Shown here piece after piece: positions 62,199 through 64,000 of a DNA stretch of 64,000 nt. Where the stretch lies: positions 67,223 to 131,222 of the forward strand of contig CADCMR010000001.1 of the NCBI GenBank assembly GCA_902802585.1, given 5' to 3'. The notes under the pieces were generated by a model, which saw only the letters and a program-made list of their open reading frames with translations, was not told the origin of the DNA and did no database searches. Positions within the stretch are counted from its first letter, which is position 1. Each line of letters begins with the position of its first letter. This DNA comes from an uncultured bacterium. GTDB lineage: Bacteria; Verrucomicrobiota; Lentisphaeria; Victivallales; UBA1829. A program made the translations under genes and the position numbers.

Positions 62199-64000
62199 TC
62201 AATCCTTTCCGGGACGGTTGCCGTAGGGGAAGAAAAAGATGCGGCCGCCGGTCTTGCCGTCCTCCTCGGAGCGTTCGAAGAGGCCGCCGAGGAAGGACCA
62301 CTCGTGGAATCCGGGTGCGTCCTTCGTGGTGATGAAGGGGAAAATGAACTTGCGTGTGTTGATGCCGTCGGTGTCCATGTTATAGAGGTAGCCGAGGATG
62401 CTCCGGTGTTCCTTCGCGCCGAGCTTCTGGCTGTTCGCGCCGAGGCCGAAGAGCACGTTGGTCTGGTAGTCGCCGGTCTCCTCGCAGGAGAAGGAGGAGG
62501 AGAGCAGACTCCAGCCGGTGTTGAACCCGGAGACCGTACGCATTTGGATATGTTCGGCGGCGATGCTCCGGCGCAGCGTCTCGAAGGAATCCTTCAGCGG
62601 CGTATCCCGGTCGAACGGCTTCATGCCGAGTTTCTCCATGGCGTCCGTGATCCGGCTGTATTCCTTGTCGAGGAGGTCGGAGCAGAAGATCCGTTCAAAT
62701 TCTCCGGCGGTCTTCGAACCGTCCATCGCCGCCGCCTTTTCCGCTTCCGCCGCGATCTCCGCCGGGGTCAGCGTGCCGCCGTAATAGGCGGTCACAGCAT
62801 TGGACTTGTAAAAATCCCTGCTGATGGACGTCAGCCGCGCGTACAGATCCTGGACGAGCGGATCGGTCCCCGGCTTCCACTGGGCGAACTTTTCGTCACT
62901 GGTCCCGACGAGGAAGAGCGCGTAGTGGTCGCTCCTGCCCCGGACCGGATCCGCCCCGTGGGAGGATTTCAGGACGTTTGCGTCGGCGGGAAGGATTTTT
63001 TCCGGATCGGGCAGGGCGGCGTCGACGCCGGACGGGAGGTAGTTCGACCTGAATCCCGGATCGTCGAACACCTGCGGCGTCTTCGTCGCGCCGTAGTAGA
63101 GCAGGGGGCAGAGGATGCCGAGGGAGGAGCCTTCGGGATTGGAGCTGCCGCCGGAGAGGAGCGGGAGGATGAACCAGGAATTCGCGGACCCGAGGACCTC
63201 GCTGTTGCGTTCGGCGCGGGACGTTTCCCAGAAGAAGAACGGATAGAACCCGCTTGAATTCTTCCTGACGTCGTATCTCCAGATGTATTCGTTTTCCAGG
63301 CGCGTGAGCTCGTCGATGAGCGCCTGCCCGTCGGCCTCGGTGCGCGCGCCGTCGCGGTAGCGCCGGATGCAGTCGCGGAACGGCAGGATGTGTTCGATCG
63401 AGTACTCCTTCAGGAGCTCGTCGCACGCGGCGGTGATGAGGAGGTTCCGGAAACCGGCGAGGACGGGATTCGCGCCGGGATCGGGCGTGCGGACCAGCTT
63501 CACAAGATCGTCGAATATGTCGTAGTAGCCCTTCCGCATATGGGGGCTGACTTCCGTTTCGGAGCGGATGAGGCCGAGCGTGGAGAACGTATTGTCCGTT
63601 CGGGCATGGCCGTTCAGGAAACGGTAATACGTCTTATCCTCATGGTAGCCGAGGATGCCGAGCAGGATGCGCGTGATGGACTCGTCCTCCTCGACGCTGG
63701 TGTAGGTGAGCGGAGTGATGACCTCGGTGGAGACGGTCTTCGTTTCGCCGTCCTTCTCGCGTTCGGTCCGGTCCACGTCGAAGAGCGGGAAGAATCCGTA
63801 GTTGGTCCTGACGTCCGTGCCGTCGCGCCGGTACGTCTCCAGGATGGCACCCATGAGGTGCTTCGCCGTGTCCTCCGCCTCCTGCGCGGTCATTTCGCCG
63901 GAGAGGGCGCGGTCCATGCCACAGACGCGGAAGATCTCCTCGTTCGGGATGCCGGGAACGATCTGGCGGAGCTTGAACGGCTTGATGGTCTTCACGGGCT
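62199..64000 (-). CDS. Large protein of unknown function, N-terminus beyond the window
   Basis: About 600 codons are visible and the frame stays open to the right edge; GTG 63995 is not a convincing start. I do not recognise the family. Aromatic beta-like units recur with similar cores: NYGFFPLFDVDRTE, SGFYPFFFWETSRAER, WFILPLLSGGSS, RKFIFPFITT and GRIFFFPYGNR, spaced by helical, charged stretches. This gives the look of a strand-repeat envelope protein. No signal can be judged because the start is missing. It ends at a terminator. Confidence 0.7.
   Translation of the reverse strand, partial: PVKTIKPFKLRQIVPGIPNEEIFRVCGMDRALSGEMTAQEAEDTAKHLMGAILETYRRDGTDVRTNYGFFPLFDVDRTEREKDGETKTVSTEVITPLTYTSVEEDESITRILLGILGYHEDKTYYRFLNGHARTDNTFSTLGLIRSETEVSPHMRKGYYDIFDDLVKLVRTPDPGANPVLAGFRNLLITAACDELLKEYSIEHILPFRDCIRRYRDGARTEADGQALIDELTRLENEYIWRYDVRKNSSGFYPFFFWETSRAERNSEVLGSANSWFILPLLSGGSSNPEGSSLGILCPLLYYGATKTPQVFDDPGFRSNYLPSGVDAALPDPEKILPADANVLKSSHGADPVRGRSDHYALFLVGTSDEKFAQWKPGTDPLVQDLYARLTSISRDFYKSNAVTAYYGGTLTPAEIAAEAEKAAAMDGSKTAGEFERIFCSDLLDKEYSRITDAMEKLGMKPFDRDTPLKDSFETLRRSIAAEHIQMRTVSGFNTGWSLLSSSFSCEETGDYQTNVLFGLGANSQKLGAKEHRSILGYLYNMDTDGINTRKFIFPFITTKDAPGFHEWSFLGGLFERSEEDGKTGGRIFFFPYGNRPGKD

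Overview
The window is about 60% GC, bacterial, and reads like a member of the PVC superphylum, most likely a gut-type Lentisphaerota (Victivallales) or a close relative. This rests on the EF-Tu effector loop (an Arg-Asp-Ala-Thr-Lys form that I recall from planctomycete and other PVC EF-Tu proteins, in place of the usual Glu-Lys-x-Arg-Gly form), the plant-polysaccharide enzymes, and the overall gene style. The phylum is inferred; no rRNA gene is present to settle it.

Layout. Positions 1-2700 hold a superfamily 1 helicase (minus strand, cut by the window edge) and a TRL-like lipoprotein. Positions 2970-22600 form a large translation/transcription block: tRNA-Thr, tuf, rpmG, tRNA-Trp, secE, nusG, rplK, rplA, rplJ, rplL, rpoB, rpoC, then from a fresh promoter rpsL, rpsG, fusA, rpsJ, rplC, rplD, rplW, rplB, rpsS. 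The S10 operon stops abruptly after rpsS at a good terminator, and an AT-richer orphan gene sits where rplV would be expected.

Positions 23400-28700 are a minus-strand operon of six tightly packed genes (paaK, an ACT protein, rlmD, radC, acpS, waaF) read from one promoter. Between paaK and the divergent-side indolepyruvate oxidoreductase genes iorBA (32350-34420) lies an unusual plus-strand tandem pair of secretin-like proteins. PaaK, the ACT protein and IorAB together suggest fermentation or salvage of aromatic amino acids through aryl-acetate/aryl-acetyl-CoA.

Positions 34700-43350 contain two secreted carbohydrate enzymes (a GH10 xylanase fused to an Asp-box domain and a GH127-type arabinofuranosidase), two tRNAs (Gly, Tyr) and a membrane sugar-transfer pair. 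Both carbohydrate genes are followed at once by copies of the same two-hairpin repeat. Positions 43500-51560 hold a zinc-ribbon protein, pyrE, secA, a Sel1-repeat protein, trmL, a UPF0104 membrane protein and a PP2C phosphatase.

Positions 51600-64000 are mixed: membrane proteins, a pair of palindromic repeats, an M24 peptidase, a natural PlsY-GpsA fusion that joins two consecutive steps of phospholipid synthesis in one chain, small lipoproteins, a DinJ/YafQ-type toxin-antitoxin locus whose toxin has an early stop codon, an MFS transporter, a HAD phosphatase, and a large protein of unknown function running off the right edge.

A single promoter type (TTGRHW, 16-17 bases, TATATT or TATAGT) recurs before most transcription units and was useful for choosing starts.
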